A stretch of DNA of 34,912 nucleotides from Nitrospirota bacterium (lineage in GTDB: Bacteria > Nitrospirota > Thermodesulfovibrionia > Thermodesulfovibrionales > JdFR-88). Where the stretch lies: the NCBI GenBank assembly GCA_021813405.1, contig JAKAKS010000001.1:1-34912 (forward strand), read 5' to 3'. The stretch's first letter is position 1. Each line of letters opens with the position of its first letter. This document shows positions 24,347 to 34,475 of the stretch, piece after piece. Made by a program: the position numbers and the translations under genes. The notes under the pieces were generated by a model that saw only the letters and a list, made by a program, of their open reading frames with translations, searched no databases and was not told the DNA's origin.

Positions 24347-25623
24347 AGCTGCTTATAACAAACGCGCAAGTAATAGACCCTTTTGGCGGATATGAGGGCG
24401 CGGCCACCATCCTAATCGAGGATGGGACAATAAAATCGGTTGCAAAAAACGGGAAGATAAAAAACCACGCCGGGGCGCGGGTGATAGACGCCGCCGGGAT
24501 GTATGTGGCGCCCGCCTTCACGGATATGCACACGCACCTGAGGGAGCCCGGCTTCGAACACAAGGAGACTATACGCACGGGAACGCTTGCCGCACTTAAA
24601 GGCGGGTTTGCAACGGTATGCTGCATGCCCAACACCAACCCGGTAAACGATAACCCGGGGACAACGGAATACATACTTAAAAAGGCCGCCGGGGAAGGCA
24701 GCGCGCGCGTGCTCCCCATAGGCGCTATCACCAAGGGTCAGAGGGGCGAGGAACTGGCCGAGATGGAGATGATGCTCAAGGCCGGGTGCATAGCGTTTTC
24801 CGACGACGGCAGGCCGGTTGAAAGCCCGATAATAATGCGGAGGGCGCTTGAATACGCAAAGGGACTTGGCACCACTATAATCTCCCACGCAGAGGACCTT
24901 CAGCTTTCTTCCGGCGGTGTGATGAATGAGGGGCTGCTTTCAATGACACTGGGGCTGAAAGGCTCTCCTTCCATTGCAGAAGAGGTGATGGTATTCAGGG
25001 ACATCGCCCTTTGCGGGCTGACAGGCGGAAAGCTGCACATAGCGCACGTCTCAACCAAAGGCTCCGTGGACATTATAAGAAGGGCAAAAGAGCAGGGCAT
25101 ACATGTTACGGCGGAGACCTGCCCGCATTATTTCAGCATCACGGAAGAGGCGGTAACCGGGTACAACACAAACGCCAAGGTGAACCCTCCGCTGAGGCGG
25201 CCGGAAGACGTGGAGGCAATAAAAGACGGGCTCCGGGACGGAGTTATAGATGTGATAGCAACGGACCACGCGCCGCACGGCAAAGAAGAGAAGACGCGCG
25301 AATTCGATGCCGCCCCATCCGGCATATCGGGGCTGGAAACCGTCCTTCCTCTTGGGCTGGCGCTGGTGCAAGGCAAGACGCTTTCGATGATGGAACTTAT
25401 CAGAAAGCTTACCGTAAACCCTGCCGGGATTCTGGGCATTGAAGCTGGCGGCATATCAGAAGGCCGGGAAGCGCATATATGTATATTCCATCCGGAAAAA
25501 GAATACGAATTCAGGGCCGGTGAAATGTTTTCAAAGGGCAAGAACAGCCCGTTTGACGGTTGGAAACTGAAAGGCAAAACGGCCTGGACGATACTTGGAG
25601 AGAAGGTGCACGAATGGGCTTAA
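24343..25623 (+). CDS. pyrC: Dihydroorotase, type I
   Basis: A 426-residue amidohydrolase that closes carbamoyl aspartate to dihydroorotate. The metal site is H63-x-H65 in [12 protein letters not shown], with D308 in IATDHAPHG and the AETCPHYF and SHAEDL segments. It is of the long type I (class that can pair with PyrB) rather than the short E. coli type. The ATG at 24343 overlaps the pyrB stop by 4 bases; the frame is open further upstream, but that part lies inside pyrB. carA begins 10 bases before the pyrC stop. Confidence 0.97.
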
Positions 25624-26771
25624 ACAAGTACAAGGCCATATTGGTCCTCCGGGATGGCTTGGTGTTCGAGGGGCAATCCTTCGGCGCGCCTGGCGAGGCC
25701 ATGGGTGAGGTGGTGTTCAACACCTCTATGACCGGCTACCAGGAGATACTTACGGACCCGTCTTACAAGGGGCAGATAGTCACCATGACGTCCAGTCAGA
25801 TAGGCAATTACGGGGTAAACGATGAGGACCCCGAATCCCGCGCCCCTTACGCCGAAGGGTTCATCGTGCGGGAGCACCTGGAATTCGCAAGCAACTGGCG
25901 CAGCCGGAAATCCCTTGGGCAATATCTTAAAGAGCACGGCATAACGGCCATCGAGGGCATAGACACAAGGGCCCTCACCCGGCATTTAAGGCAGCATGGA
26001 GCGCAAACGGGGATAATCTCCACATCTGGCGCAAAACCTGAAGAACTACTGGAAAAAGTCCGGCAATACCCGGACATAAGCCGGTTCGATTTTGTGAAAA
26101 TGGTGAGCGCCAAAGAACCTTTTGCCTGGAAGCAGCAAATCTGGCGCTGGCCGGAAGGGGTCACAGAAGGCTGCAGCACCGGGGCAGCCAAAAAAGTGGT
26201 GGCCTATGATTTCGGGATAAAGTTCAACATATTGAGGAATCTTGCAAGCGCCGGGTTCCAGGTGACCGTGGTCCCCGCCGCCACGCCCGCGGAGCAGGTT
26301 TTGGAAATGAAGCCCGACGGTGTTGTGCTCAGCAACGGCCCCGGAGACCCCGAGCGGACAACTTACGGCGTGGAGGCGGCAAAAAAACTTATGGGCAAAG
26401 TGCCAATATTCGGCATCTGCCTTGGCCATCAGATACTTGGGCTTGCCATGGGCGGCAGAACGTACAAGCTTAAATTCGGGCACCACGGGGGCAATCATCC
26501 GGTAATGGAGCTTGCAACCGGACGGGTGGAGATAACCTCACAGAACCATAATTACTGCGTGGACATCACCAGCCTGCACGGGAAGGCCTTTCTTACGCAT
26601 AAAAACCTCTACGATGGCACCGAGGAAGGCATGAGGCACATGGAGTTGCCCATAATGTCCGTGCAGCACCACCCCGAAGCCGCGCCGGGGCCGAATGATT
26701 CAAACCATTTGTTTAAGGATTTCATGGCAATGATTAACGGGCGGCAGATAAATGCAACCGGAAAAAAATGA
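25614..26771 (+). CDS. carA: Carbamoyl phosphate synthase small (glutaminase) subunit
   Basis: A 385-residue subunit that hydrolyses glutamine and passes ammonia to CarB. The catalytic triad is C269 (GICLGHQ), H353 and E355 (QHHPEA), the same numbering as E. coli CarA. The N-terminal domain opens YKAILVLRDGLVFEGQSFGA. The start at 25614, with GGAGAGAAGG upstream, lies within the last codons of pyrC. The end overlaps the next membrane-protein gene by 20 bases. Confidence 0.97.
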   Translation: MGLNKYKAILVLRDGLVFEGQSFGAPGEAMGEVVFNTSMTGYQEILTDPSYKGQIVTMTSSQIGNYGVNDEDPESRAPYAEGFIVREHLEFASNWRSRKSLGQYLKEHGITAIEGIDTRALTRHLRQHGAQTGIISTSGAKPEELLEKVRQYPDISRFDFVKMVSAKEPFAWKQQIWRWPEGVTEGCSTGAAKKVVAYDFGIKFNILRNLASAGFQVTVVPAATPAEQVLEMKPDGVVLSNGPGDPERTTYGVEAAKKLMGKVPIFGICLGHQILGLAMGGRTYKLKFGHHGGNHPVMELATGRVEITSQNHNYCVDITSLHGKAFLTHKNLYDGTEEGMRHMELPIMSVQHHPEAAPGPNDSNHLFKDFMAMINGRQINATGKK

Positions 26772-27369
26772 CAGGGGCTACAAACTGATGATAACGGGCG
26801 ATGCGCTCCGGCTGGAGACCGTGCAGTACAAGGCCCAGCGCGAGAGCGTGCTTGCAAAGCCGCTCTTCGGCCCGGAAACGGCATCTCTGGCTTTTGCTGC
26901 GCTTGCCGCCGTGGCGGCGATGGCAATTCCCTTCCATGCGATATGGGAAAGGCTGTTGGCTGCCGCGGTTGCCTTCTCAGCCCTGTTCCCCGTTTTGAGG
27001 GCCTTTGTTTTCAAGCCCGGGGAACTGGTTTTTGAGATAAAGGGCAAAACTGGCGTGGCCACCCTTAAAATGCCTTTTGCCAAAAAGACCGTCTTTGGCG
27101 CCGGCGGAATAAAAGAAATCAGGGAATCCGAAGAGGAACTGGCGCCGCAAAACCCAAACGGATATGAGCTTGTAAACAAGATAGCCCTGCACCACGGCAC
27201 TGTTATACCGGATTTCACAAAGAAACTGGATATTCACAAAGTAGAGATATTTCTGGAAGACGGACGCAGGTTCCTTCTGTATGCCGGGCAGGACGCGGCC
27301 ATGGCGGCCCGGCTTTCTGAATCGCTCCGCCAGTTTATAACAAAAGGGAAAGAAGAGGCTTATGCCTAA
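26752..27369 (+). CDS. Membrane protein of unknown function between carA and carB
   Basis: A 205-residue protein with two adjacent hydrophobic helices (about residues 44-60 and 66-86) and a cytoplasmic-looking beta-rich C-terminal domain of about 115 residues ([20 protein letters not shown], then [16 protein letters not shown]). It could be a PH-like fold, but I cannot assign a family. It overlaps carA by 20 bases and carB by 8, so it is translated with them. An ATG at 26788 is a possible alternative start. The tight insertion between two subunits of one enzyme suggests either a role in the pathway or a neutral passenger. Confidence 0.8.
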   Translation: MQPEKNDRGYKLMITGDALRLETVQYKAQRESVLAKPLFGPETASLAFAALAAVAAMAIPFHAIWERLLAAAVAFSALFPVLRAFVFKPGELVFEIKGKTGVATLKMPFAKKTVFGAGGIKEIRESEEELAPQNPNGYELVNKIALHHGTVIPDFTKKLDIHKVEIFLEDGRRFLLYAGQDAAMAARLSESLRQFITKGKEEAYA

Positions 27370-30300
27370 AAGGACAGACATAAAAAAGATACTGATAATA
27401 GGCTCCGGCCCGATTGTGATAGGCCAAGCCTGCGAGTTCGATTACTCCGGCACCCAGGCCTGCAAGGCGCTGAGGGAAGAAGGATATGAGGTGGTCCTTG
27501 TAAACTCCAATCCGGCCACCATAATGACGGACCCGGAGATTGCCGAGGCAACTTACATAGAGCCCCTCACCGCCGAGGTGCTGGAGATGATTCTGGATAA
27601 GGAAAGGCCCCAGGCTGTGCTGCCCACGATGGGCGGGCAGACGGCGCTTAATCTTGCTGTGGAATTATCTGAAAAGGGCGTCCTGGACCGGCTTGGGATA
27701 GAGCTTATCGGAGCAAAACTTGCCTCCATAAAAAAGGCCGAGGACCGGGAGCTTTTCAAAACTGCAATGGGCAATATAGGGCTGGATGTGCCCGCAAGCG
27801 CCATAGTGCATACCCTGGAAGACGGCGTTAAAGAGATAGAGCGCCTCGGCTTTCCGGCCATACTGCGGCCCGCGTTCACTCTTGGCGGCACCGGCGGCGG
27901 AATCGCCTACAACATGGAAGAGTATAAAGAGCTTCTGGAAAAGGGACTAAAACTTTCCATGAACCATCAGGTGCTGGTAGAGCAGTCCGCGCTTGGGTGG
28001 AAAGAGTTCGAGCTTGAGGTGATGCGGGACACGAAAGACAACGTGGTCATCATCTGCTCGATAGAGAACTTCGACCCGATGGGCGTCCACACTGGCGACT
28101 CCATCACCATAGCCCCCGCCCAGACGCTTACAGACAAGGAATACCAGAGGATGCGCGACGCCTCCGTAGCCATTATCAGGGAGATAGGCGTGGACACTGG
28201 CGGCAGCAACATACAATTTGCGGTGCATCCGGAAACCGGGCGGATGATAGTGATAGAGATGAACCCCAGGGTTTCAAGAAGTTCCGCGCTTGCAAGCAAG
28301 GCAACCGGTTTCCCGATAGCAAAGATAGCGGCCAAACTGGCCGTGGGGCTGTCACTGGACGAGATACCAAACAGCATCACCAGGGAGACCCCGGCATCTT
28401 TCGAGCCGGCGATAGACTACGTGGTCACTAAAATACCGAGGTTCGCTTTCGAGAAATTCCCGGAGGCGGACCCGCTTTTAACAACCCAGATGAAATCCGT
28501 GGGCGAGGTTATGGCCATAGGAAGGACCTTCAAGGAATCCCTTCAGAAGGCCATAAGAAGCCTGGAAAACAGCACATACGGATTTGAGGACCAGGGACTT
28601 CAGCAAGACGAACTTGTCTCCCGCCTGAAAAAGCCCTGCCCGGAGCGGTTATGGGCAGTAGGGCAGGCGCTAAGAAACGGGCTTACCGTAAAGGAAATAC
28701 ACGAGCTCACGATGATAGACCCGTGGTTCCTTGAAAGCATAAAAGAGATAATAGATGCGGAAGAGAAGACAAAAGACCTCTCCAGAAAGGAACTGGAGGA
28801 AAACCTGAACGGCCTTAAGGGGCTTGGCTTCTCCGATAAAAGGCTTGCCCAGCTTACCCGGAAAACTGAAACGGAAATACGTGAGCTTAGAAAACAAAAA
28901 GGCCTGAGGGCCGTTTATAAAATGGTGGATACCTGCGCGGCGGAGTTCCAGGCGTTTACGCCGTACCTGTACTCCACTTTTGAAAAGCCGTTTTATAAAT
29001 TGGGCGGACATGCTCAAACTGAATGCGAAGCCAATCCAGGCAATAAAAGAAAGATCATTATTCTCGGCTCCGGCCCAAACCGGATAGGCCAGGGTATAGA
29101 GTTCGACTACTGCTGCGTCCACGCCGTCTTTGCGCTAAAAGAGCTTGGGTTTGAAACCATAATGATAAACTGCAACCCCGAAACCGTCAGCACGGATTAC
29201 GACACGGCAGACAGGCTGTACTTCGAGCCCCTCACCATCGAGGACGTACTGAATATCATAGATGTGGAAAAACCCGAAGGCGTAATAGTGCAGTTCGGCG
29301 GGCAGACGCCGCTTAAGCTTGCCATCCCGCTTGAGAAAGAGGGCGTTAAAATCCTTGGCACCAGTCCGGACTGCATAGACCGCGCGGAGGACAGGAAACG
29401 CTTCAAGGAACTCCTGGACAAGCTCGGGTTAAGGCAGCCCGTAAGCGGCACGGCAGTTTCCGCGGAAGAGGCGTTGTCCGCAGCCAAAAGAATCGGCTAC
29501 CCGGTTATGGTGCGGCCCTCTTATGTGCTTGGCGGCAGGGCGATGGAGATAGTGTATGACGACGAGGCGCTTACCGGTTACATGAAAAGGGCGGTGAAGG
29601 CCTCCCCCAGCCACCCGGTGCTGATAGACAAGTACCTGGAAGACGCCGTGGAGGTGGACGTGGACGCGCTTTGCGATGGCAAAGAGGTGTACATAGGCGG
29701 GGTTATGGAGCACATAGAAGAAGCCGGGATTCATTCCGGTGATTCGGCCTGCTCAATTCCGCCCTACTCGCTTTCCCCTTCGATTGTGGAAGAGATAAAG
29801 AAACAGTCCCACGCGCTTGCGCTGGAGCTTAATGTGATAGGGCTTATGAACGTGCAGTTTGCCGTAAAGGGGAATGACATCTACATACTGGAAGTAAACC
29901 CCAGGGCCTCGCGCACCGTGCCGTTTGTCAGCAAGGCAACCGGCGTGCCCCTTGCAAAGGTGGCGGCAAAACTGATGGCCGGCAAAACCCTGGCAGAGCT
30001 GGGAATTGATGGCGAAATGGCGCTTGAGCACGTAGCGGTTAAGGAGGCGGTCTTCCCGTTCGACAGGTTCACCGGGGTGGACCCCATCCTCGGGCCGGAG
30101 ATGAAATCCACAGGCGAGGTTATGGGCATAGACGCAAACTTCGGCCTGGCTTACGCCAAGGCGCAGGCGTCTTCCAGGAACAAGCTGCCCGTGGAAGGGA
30201 AAATATTCTTCAGCCTTAGGGACAAGGACAAGCCGGGCTCCGTGGCTATTGCAAGAAAGCTGGTTTCGATGGGGCTGGGCCTGGTGGCAACAAAGGGAAC

Positions 30301-30604
30301 GGCGGAGCACCTTCAGGCCTGCGGGCTTGAAGTGGAACGGATTAATAAACTAAGCGAGGGCAGGCCAAACGTTGTGGACCTGATAAAAAACCGCGACTTA
30401 AGCTTTATCGTAAACACGATAAGCGACGCCCGCTCCCACAAGGACTCATACTACATACGTCAAAACGCAATGCATTACGGCGTGCCGTACACAACAACGC
30501 TATCGGGCGCAAGGGCCGTGGTTGAGGCGATCGAGAGCATCAGGAAATCCGGATACGCGATAAGGCCGGTGCAGGAATATCACAAGAAGCTAAAGCGCCC
30601 CTAG
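27362..30604 (+). CDS. carB: Carbamoyl phosphate synthase large subunit
   Basis: A 1080-residue subunit, full length. Two homologous ATP-grasp halves are present: the first opens [21 protein letters not shown] and the second (from about residue 560) opens [20 protein letters not shown]. Each has the EMNPR/EVNPR metal-site segment. The C-terminal MGS-like domain (about 940-1070) is where UMP or ornithine acts in relatives. It makes carbamoyl phosphate for both pyrimidines and arginine. The start overlaps the preceding gene by 8 bases, and the 3' end overlaps convergent mqnA by 15. Confidence 0.98.
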   Translation: MPKRTDIKKILIIGSGPIVIGQACEFDYSGTQACKALREEGYEVVLVNSNPATIMTDPEIAEATYIEPLTAEVLEMILDKERPQAVLPTMGGQTALNLAVELSEKGVLDRLGIELIGAKLASIKKAEDRELFKTAMGNIGLDVPASAIVHTLEDGVKEIERLGFPAILRPAFTLGGTGGGIAYNMEEYKELLEKGLKLSMNHQVLVEQSALGWKEFELEVMRDTKDNVVIICSIENFDPMGVHTGDSITIAPAQTLTDKEYQRMRDASVAIIREIGVDTGGSNIQFAVHPETGRMIVIEMNPRVSRSSALASKATGFPIAKIAAKLAVGLSLDEIPNSITRETPASFEPAIDYVVTKIPRFAFEKFPEADPLLTTQMKSVGEVMAIGRTFKESLQKAIRSLENSTYGFEDQGLQQDELVSRLKKPCPERLWAVGQALRNGLTVKEIHELTMIDPWFLESIKEIIDAEEKTKDLSRKELEENLNGLKGLGFSDKRLAQLTRKTETEIRELRKQKGLRAVYKMVDTCAAEFQAFTPYLYSTFEKPFYKLGGHAQTECEANPGNKRKIIILGSGPNRIGQGIEFDYCCVHAVFALKELGFETIMINCNPETVSTDYDTADRLYFEPLTIEDVLNIIDVEKPEGVIVQFGGQTPLKLAIPLEKEGVKILGTSPDCIDRAEDRKRFKELLDKLGLRQPVSGTAVSAEEALSAAKRIGYPVMVRPSYVLGGRAMEIVYDDEALTGYMKRAVKASPSHPVLIDKYLEDAVEVDVDALCDGKEVYIGGVMEHIEEAGIHSGDSACSIPPYSLSPSIVEEIKKQSHALALELNVIGLMNVQFAVKGNDIYILEVNPRASRTVPFVSKATGVPLAKVAAKLMAGKTLAELGIDGEMALEHVAVKEAVFPFDRFTGVDPILGPEMKSTGEVMGIDANFGLAYAKAQASSRNKLPVEGKIFFSLRDKDKPGSVAIARKLVSMGLGLVATKGTAEHLQACGLEVERINKLSEGRPNVVDLIKNRDLSFIVNTISDARSHKDSYYIRQNAMHYGVPYTTTLSGARAVVEAIESIRKSGYAIRPVQEYHKKLKRP

Positions 30605-31402
30605 TTCCAGGGCATATTTCCTGAAGAGTTCCACCCCTTTTTTTTCGTCCTCGCCCAGGCCGTAGATAATATTCCGCCAGTAATGGATTATCCCTTCGGG
30701 GCCAACTGCCTTATACAGTTGCTGGTGCTCCCCGGCAAGTACGGAAACGGCCTCATCAAGCCGCGACAATCCGAAATCACGCGCCTTGCCCAGGGCGGCA
30801 CAAAACGCGGCAAACCCTCCCTTGTCCCGGCTGGCCCAGTCCTTCCTGGCTATCCACAGCGCAAACACGAACGGCAGGCCGGTCTTTTGATACCACAGCT
30901 CACCCATATCGTAAACATAACGGCCCGCCGCGGCCCGGCTGCCGGCAATAGCAAGCGCCTCATCTCCTATAGAGAGATACGCGTCATATTCATTTAAAGC
31001 CTGTTCAGGCGCAATCCCGTTCTCCTGCCTGGGCGTAAATTCCAGGCCAAAAAACTTTTTCAGCACTATTTCCATTAATACCGCGGACGTTTCAGTCTGC
31101 CATGTTATGCCAATCTCCGCCCCGTTCAGGCCGGTTACCGGCCTCTTGCTTATAAGGAAAATGCTTTTTATTGGCCCGCGGGAGCTTATCGAATGGCCGC
31201 CCACAAGCTCGTAATCGCCCTGCCTTCTCAAGTATTCGATTGAGGACGAGGGGCTTACGTCCACAAGCCCGCGCCGGAGCATCCCGTTTACCTCAGAGGG
31301 ACATCCGTTAAGATATTCGCACTCAAATCCCGCCCTCTCCAGCCCGAAGAAAATCGGGTAAAGGTTCAGGTAACGTATCCTGCCGATTTTTGGTTTATGC
31401 AT
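30590..31402 (-). CDS. mqnA: Chorismate dehydratase
   Basis: A 270-residue protein of the MqnA/MqnD family, with a periplasmic-binding-protein-like fold in the cytoplasm. It opens [18 protein letters not shown] and has [30 protein letters not shown] and LSIGDEAL. MqnA converts chorismate to 3-enolpyruvylbenzoate, the first step of the futalosine pathway to menaquinone. MqnD is the nearest alternative, but the SPSSSIEY segment favours MqnA. No other mqn gene is adjacent; the UbiD gene at 1 kb may serve a late step. Confidence 0.9.
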   Translation of the reverse strand: MHKPKIGRIRYLNLYPIFFGLERAGFECEYLNGCPSEVNGMLRRGLVDVSPSSSIEYLRRQGDYELVGGHSISSRGPIKSIFLISKRPVTGLNGAEIGITWQTETSAVLMEIVLKKFFGLEFTPRQENGIAPEQALNEYDAYLSIGDEALAIAGSRAAAGRYVYDMGELWYQKTGLPFVFALWIARKDWASRDKGGFAAFCAALGKARDFGLSRLDEAVSVLAGEHQQLYKAVGPEGIIHYWRNIIYGLGEDEKKGVELFRKYALELGAL

Positions 31403-31491
31403 TCGATATGCCCTGGCAGTTTCATTTTAACAGATTACCCCGGTTGACTAATATTTTGGCGGTGATAGCTTTACGTCAGGAGGTGATTAAT

Positions 31492-31683
31492 ATGCCTGCC
31501 ACAAAGGAGAAAAAGCAGCAGTTAAAGCAGATAGACTGCGGCCCGGAATGCGGGTTTCTGATCAGAAGCCATGACGAAAAGGAGATAATCGAACTGACCA
31601 AGAAACATGTAAAGCAGTACCACGGCATGGACATGACCGACCAGGAGATAAAAAAGGACATCGAGACTGTTAAGGAACATTAA
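31492..31683 (+). CDS. DUF1059 small protein
   Basis: A 63-residue soluble protein. The pattern DCGPECGFLIRSHDEKEIIELTKKHVKQYHGM, quoted only for location at about residues 14-45, matches DUF1059, with a conserved Cys pair and a helical EHA..HG.. segment. The family is uncharacterised and might bind a metal. An AGGAGG ribosome site lies about 7 bases before the ATG. TTGACT at 31444-31449 could be a -35 box, although the matching -10 is weak. Confidence 0.85.
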   Translation: MPATKEKKQQLKQIDCGPECGFLIRSHDEKEIIELTKKHVKQYHGMDMTDQEIKKDIETVKEH

Positions 31684-31693
31684 AGGCCACCCT

Positions 31694-31738
31694 CCCGCTC
31701 AATCAAAAGGTATGGGGGCACAGCCCCCATACCGCGGG
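31694..31738. terminator. Strong hairpin after the DUF1059 gene
   Basis: GGTATGGGGGC (31709-31719) pairs perfectly with GCCCCCATACC (31723-31733) around ACA, and CCCGC/GCGGG (31694-31698, 31734-31738) can close it further. On the minus strand the inner stem is followed by TTTTGATTG, so it would terminate minus-strand transcripts from the cysteine desulfurase side. On the plus strand no T tract follows. Confidence 0.5.
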
Positions 31739-31789
31739 AAATAAAAAAGGCTCTTTAGTCTTTCTTGCGGACAAGAGATTTCTTTTAGC

Positions 31790-32050
31790 GGCCTTTAGGT
31801 TGATTTTGACGCAACGGGCAACGCGGGAGCGGTTAGTGAGTGAAGCGGGCCGCGCGTGCGTACGTCTGCAAGCGCCTTGCTGGAAACAGCTCCGGCGCGG
31901 GCAATGTCGCAGGGCATGTATAACGTGAGACGCGGCCCTAGCGGGGCGAACACCGCCCCGCTAAAAAGTGAAACCCGGCTATTAGGATTCAGGCATATCG
32001 GCGAATGCCGCAAATAAATTTTCGCCCCGCGGGAAACCCGGTAGAGGCAA
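31790..32050. other. GC-rich intergenic stretch with hairpin, no supported gene
   Basis: This stretch holds a perfect 10-bp stem, TAGCGGGGCG (31939-31948) and CGCCCCGCTA (31954-31963) around AACAC, and a GGTTAGTGAGTGAAGCG segment (31831-31847) that is partly repeated on the other strand at 34561-34577. The 72-codon minus-strand frame across it has no ribosome site and no familiar sequence. A dispersed intergenic repeat is possible. Confidence 0.35.
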
Positions 32051-33232
32051 CTACTTCTTATACAGCGGGCTCATCGCAAGCAGCCGCTCTACAATGGGCG
32101 CAAGCGCCTCAATGCAGTAATCAACGTCTTCTTCCGTGTTGTCATGCCCAAGGCTGAACCTTAACGCACCCCTGGAGCGCACCGGCCCTAGCCCCATGGC
32201 GGTAAGCACGTGCGACGGCTCGGAATCCCCGGAAGAACATGCCGACCCGGTGGATACGGCTATGCCCTTCATGTCCAGCATTGTCAAAATGGCATCAGCC
32301 TCTATGTATTTGAAGCTGATATTGCTGGTGTTGTAAATCCTCTTTTCCCTGTGGCCGTTCAAAACGGTTTCGGGGATGTTTTTAAGGATGGAATCTTCAA
32401 GCCTGTCTCTTAGCTTTTTTATGCGCTCCGCTTTGGCGGCCATCTCTCTTTGGGCTATCTCGCACGCCTTCCCAAGCGCTATAATACCGGGCACATTTTC
32501 GGTGCCGCCCCGAAGCCCCTTCTCCTGCCCGCCGCCAGCTATTAAAGGCCAAATCTCCGGCTGCACTTTTCTGCGCACATACTGGAACCCGATGCCCTTG
32601 GGCGCGCCGAACTTGTGGCCGGAGGCGGTAAGGATGTCCGCCCCGATCTCTTTCACGTTTATCGGCGCCTTGCCAACGGCCTGCACGGCGTCCGTATGGA
32701 AGATTACGCCTTTTTCATGCGCCGCACGGGCCATTTCAGAAACGGGAAGAATGTTGCCCGTCTCATTATTTGCATACATAACTGAAACCAGCACGGTGTC
32801 CGGCCCTATGGCGCTTTTTACGTCATCCGGGCTTGCCATGCCCTGGCCGTCCACGGGGGCGTAAGCTGCCCCAAAACCCAGTTCCTCCATCTGCCTGCAA
32901 ACGTGGAGCACGGCGGGATGCTCTATGGCGGTTGTAACAACATGGCCCCGCCTGCCCGTCTTTTTCATGCTGGAAAAGAGAACGCTTTTCACGGCCGTGT
33001 TGTCGCCCTCGGTGCCGCCGCTTGTAAAGAAAATCTCATCCGGCCCGGCCCCGATCAGGGCGGCAACGCTTTGCCTGGCCCGCTCCACGGCTTCCCTGGC
33101 CTCACGTCCCGCCCAGTGCAGGGACGATGGGTTTCCAAACCGGCCGGCCGCCGCCAAAAACGGGAGCATGGCGTCTATCGCCTCCCGTTGCACAGGGGTG
33201 GTTGCGTTGTGGTCCAAGTAAACTTTTTTCAT
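32051..33232 (-). CDS. Cysteine desulfurase (NifS/IscS class)
   Basis: A 393-residue PLP enzyme that takes sulfur from cysteine for Fe-S clusters or tRNA thiolation. It opens KKVYLDHNATTP, has the PLP-binding K207 in SGHKFGAPKG and the active-site C332 in TGSACSSGDSEPSHVL, with RGGTENVPGI between. Its length is that of group I enzymes. I chose the ATG at 33232, 1 base after the MFS stop; the frame continues upstream only inside the MFS gene. No iscU/nifU or mnmA gene is adjacent, so the sulfur acceptor is unknown. Confidence 0.95.
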   Translation of the reverse strand: MKKVYLDHNATTPVQREAIDAMLPFLAAAGRFGNPSSLHWAGREAREAVERARQSVAALIGAGPDEIFFTSGGTEGDNTAVKSVLFSSMKKTGRRGHVVTTAIEHPAVLHVCRQMEELGFGAAYAPVDGQGMASPDDVKSAIGPDTVLVSVMYANNETGNILPVSEMARAAHEKGVIFHTDAVQAVGKAPINVKEIGADILTASGHKFGAPKGIGFQYVRRKVQPEIWPLIAGGGQEKGLRGGTENVPGIIALGKACEIAQREMAAKAERIKKLRDRLEDSILKNIPETVLNGHREKRIYNTSNISFKYIEADAILTMLDMKGIAVSTGSACSSGDSEPSHVLTAMGLGPVRSRGALRFSLGHDNTEEDVDYCIEALAPIVERLLAMSPLYKK

Positions 33233-33233
33233 T

Positions 33234-34475
33234 TCAGATAATTTCCTTTTGCACGTATATTGGCGCAAGTTCCCTCTGGATTAACGGGAGCCTGCTTGAA
33301 AAGGCCAGCGAGCCTAGCACGCAGCCAATCCCGCAAAGAAGCAGCGTGGCCGGAGCGCCTATCCTGCCCGCCAGCGCACCGGCCAGAAGGCTGCCGAATG
33401 GGGCCGTACCCATGAACGCCATGGCAAAAAAGCTCATCACCCTTCCCCTTTTCCCATCGTCCACAATGTATTGAAGCACCATGTTGCTTGAGGCCATCTG
33501 CACTATTATCCCGAAGCCCGTAACCGCCATCAGAAGCAGCGACAGCCATAAAAAGCGGGAGTAGGCAAAGACCATAAGCCCGGCCCCGAATACCATGCCG
33601 GAAACGGGTGTTGTCATCCCAAGCCGCATGGCGCCTTTCCTTGATGCAAGGAATATTGTACCACCAAGCGCGCCCAGCCCCGAAGCGGTCATAAGAAAGC
33701 CAAGCGTGTGCGCGCCGCCGTGCAAAATGCTGCCCGCAAATATGGGCATAAGCACCGCGTACGGAACACCCACAAAACTGACAAGTGCCAGCAGAAGCAG
33801 AATGGACTTCATGGCAACGGAATTGTACACGTATGAAAAACCCTGCGTTATTTCGTTTCTGAAGCTTTCACTGGCCGCCCGCCTGGGCGCCCTTTCCAGC
33901 TTCATCATCAGCAATGCTATGATGACGGCGATATAACTGATGCCGTTTACAAGAAAACACATGCCTTCGCCTACAATCGCTATCAGGATGCCCGCGATTG
34001 CAGGGCCGATGAGCCTTGCCGCGTTGAACAACGAGGAGTTCAGGGCGATCGCGTTTCCAAGGTCCTCCTTCTTCTCCAGCATTTCCGGCACAAACGCCTG
34101 CCTGGTTGTTATATCGAATGCGTTTACGCAGCCAAGCAGTATGCCAAGCGCAATTATATGCCAGACCAGGATCGCCTTCATCAGCACCAGCGCCGCAAGC
34201 GCAAAGGCCTGCAGCATTGAGAGCGTTTGCGTAATCACCAGCACGCGGCGCTTGTTCCACCTGTCGGCCATCACGCCCGCAAAAGGCGATAGCAGAAACG
34301 TGGGTATCTGCCCGGCAAACCCCACCACCCCCAGAAGCAGGGCGGATTTGGACAACTGGTACACAAGCCAGCTCATGGCTATCTGCTGCATCCAGGTGCC
34401 TATAAGCGATATGCCCTGGCCCACAAAAAACAGCCGGTAGTTTCTGTGCCGCAGGGAACGGAACGCGGAAGTCAT
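33234..34475 (-). CDS. MFS transporter (MFS_3/EntS-like exporter)
   Basis: A 413-residue major facilitator with about 12 hydrophobic segments. The opening FRSLRHRNYRLFFVGQGISLIGTWMQQIA, quoted to residue 34 only for location, and the loop ADRWNKRRVL place it in the MFS_3 group that includes enterobactin exporter EntS and many putative drug exporters. The substrate is unknown. AGGGG lies 8 bases before the ATG. Its stop is 1 base from the cysteine desulfurase ATG, so both are on one transcript, an odd pairing by function. Confidence 0.9.
   Translation of the reverse strand: MTSAFRSLRHRNYRLFFVGQGISLIGTWMQQIAMSWLVYQLSKSALLLGVVGFAGQIPTFLLSPFAGVMADRWNKRRVLVITQTLSMLQAFALAALVLMKAILVWHIIALGILLGCVNAFDITTRQAFVPEMLEKKEDLGNAIALNSSLFNAARLIGPAIAGILIAIVGEGMCFLVNGISYIAVIIALLMMKLERAPRRAASESFRNEITQGFSYVYNSVAMKSILLLLALVSFVGVPYAVLMPIFAGSILHGGAHTLGFLMTASGLGALGGTIFLASRKGAMRLGMTTPVSGMVFGAGLMVFAYSRFLWLSLLLMAVTGFGIIVQMASSNMVLQYIVDDGKRGRVMSFFAMAFMGTAPFGSLLAGALAGRIGAPATLLLCGIGCVLGSLAFSSRLPLIQRELAPIYVQKEII

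Noticed and set aside
31795-32013. 72-codon minus-strand frame in the intergenic region
   Set aside because: It has no ribosome site or known motif, and a perfect 10-bp hairpin lies inside it.
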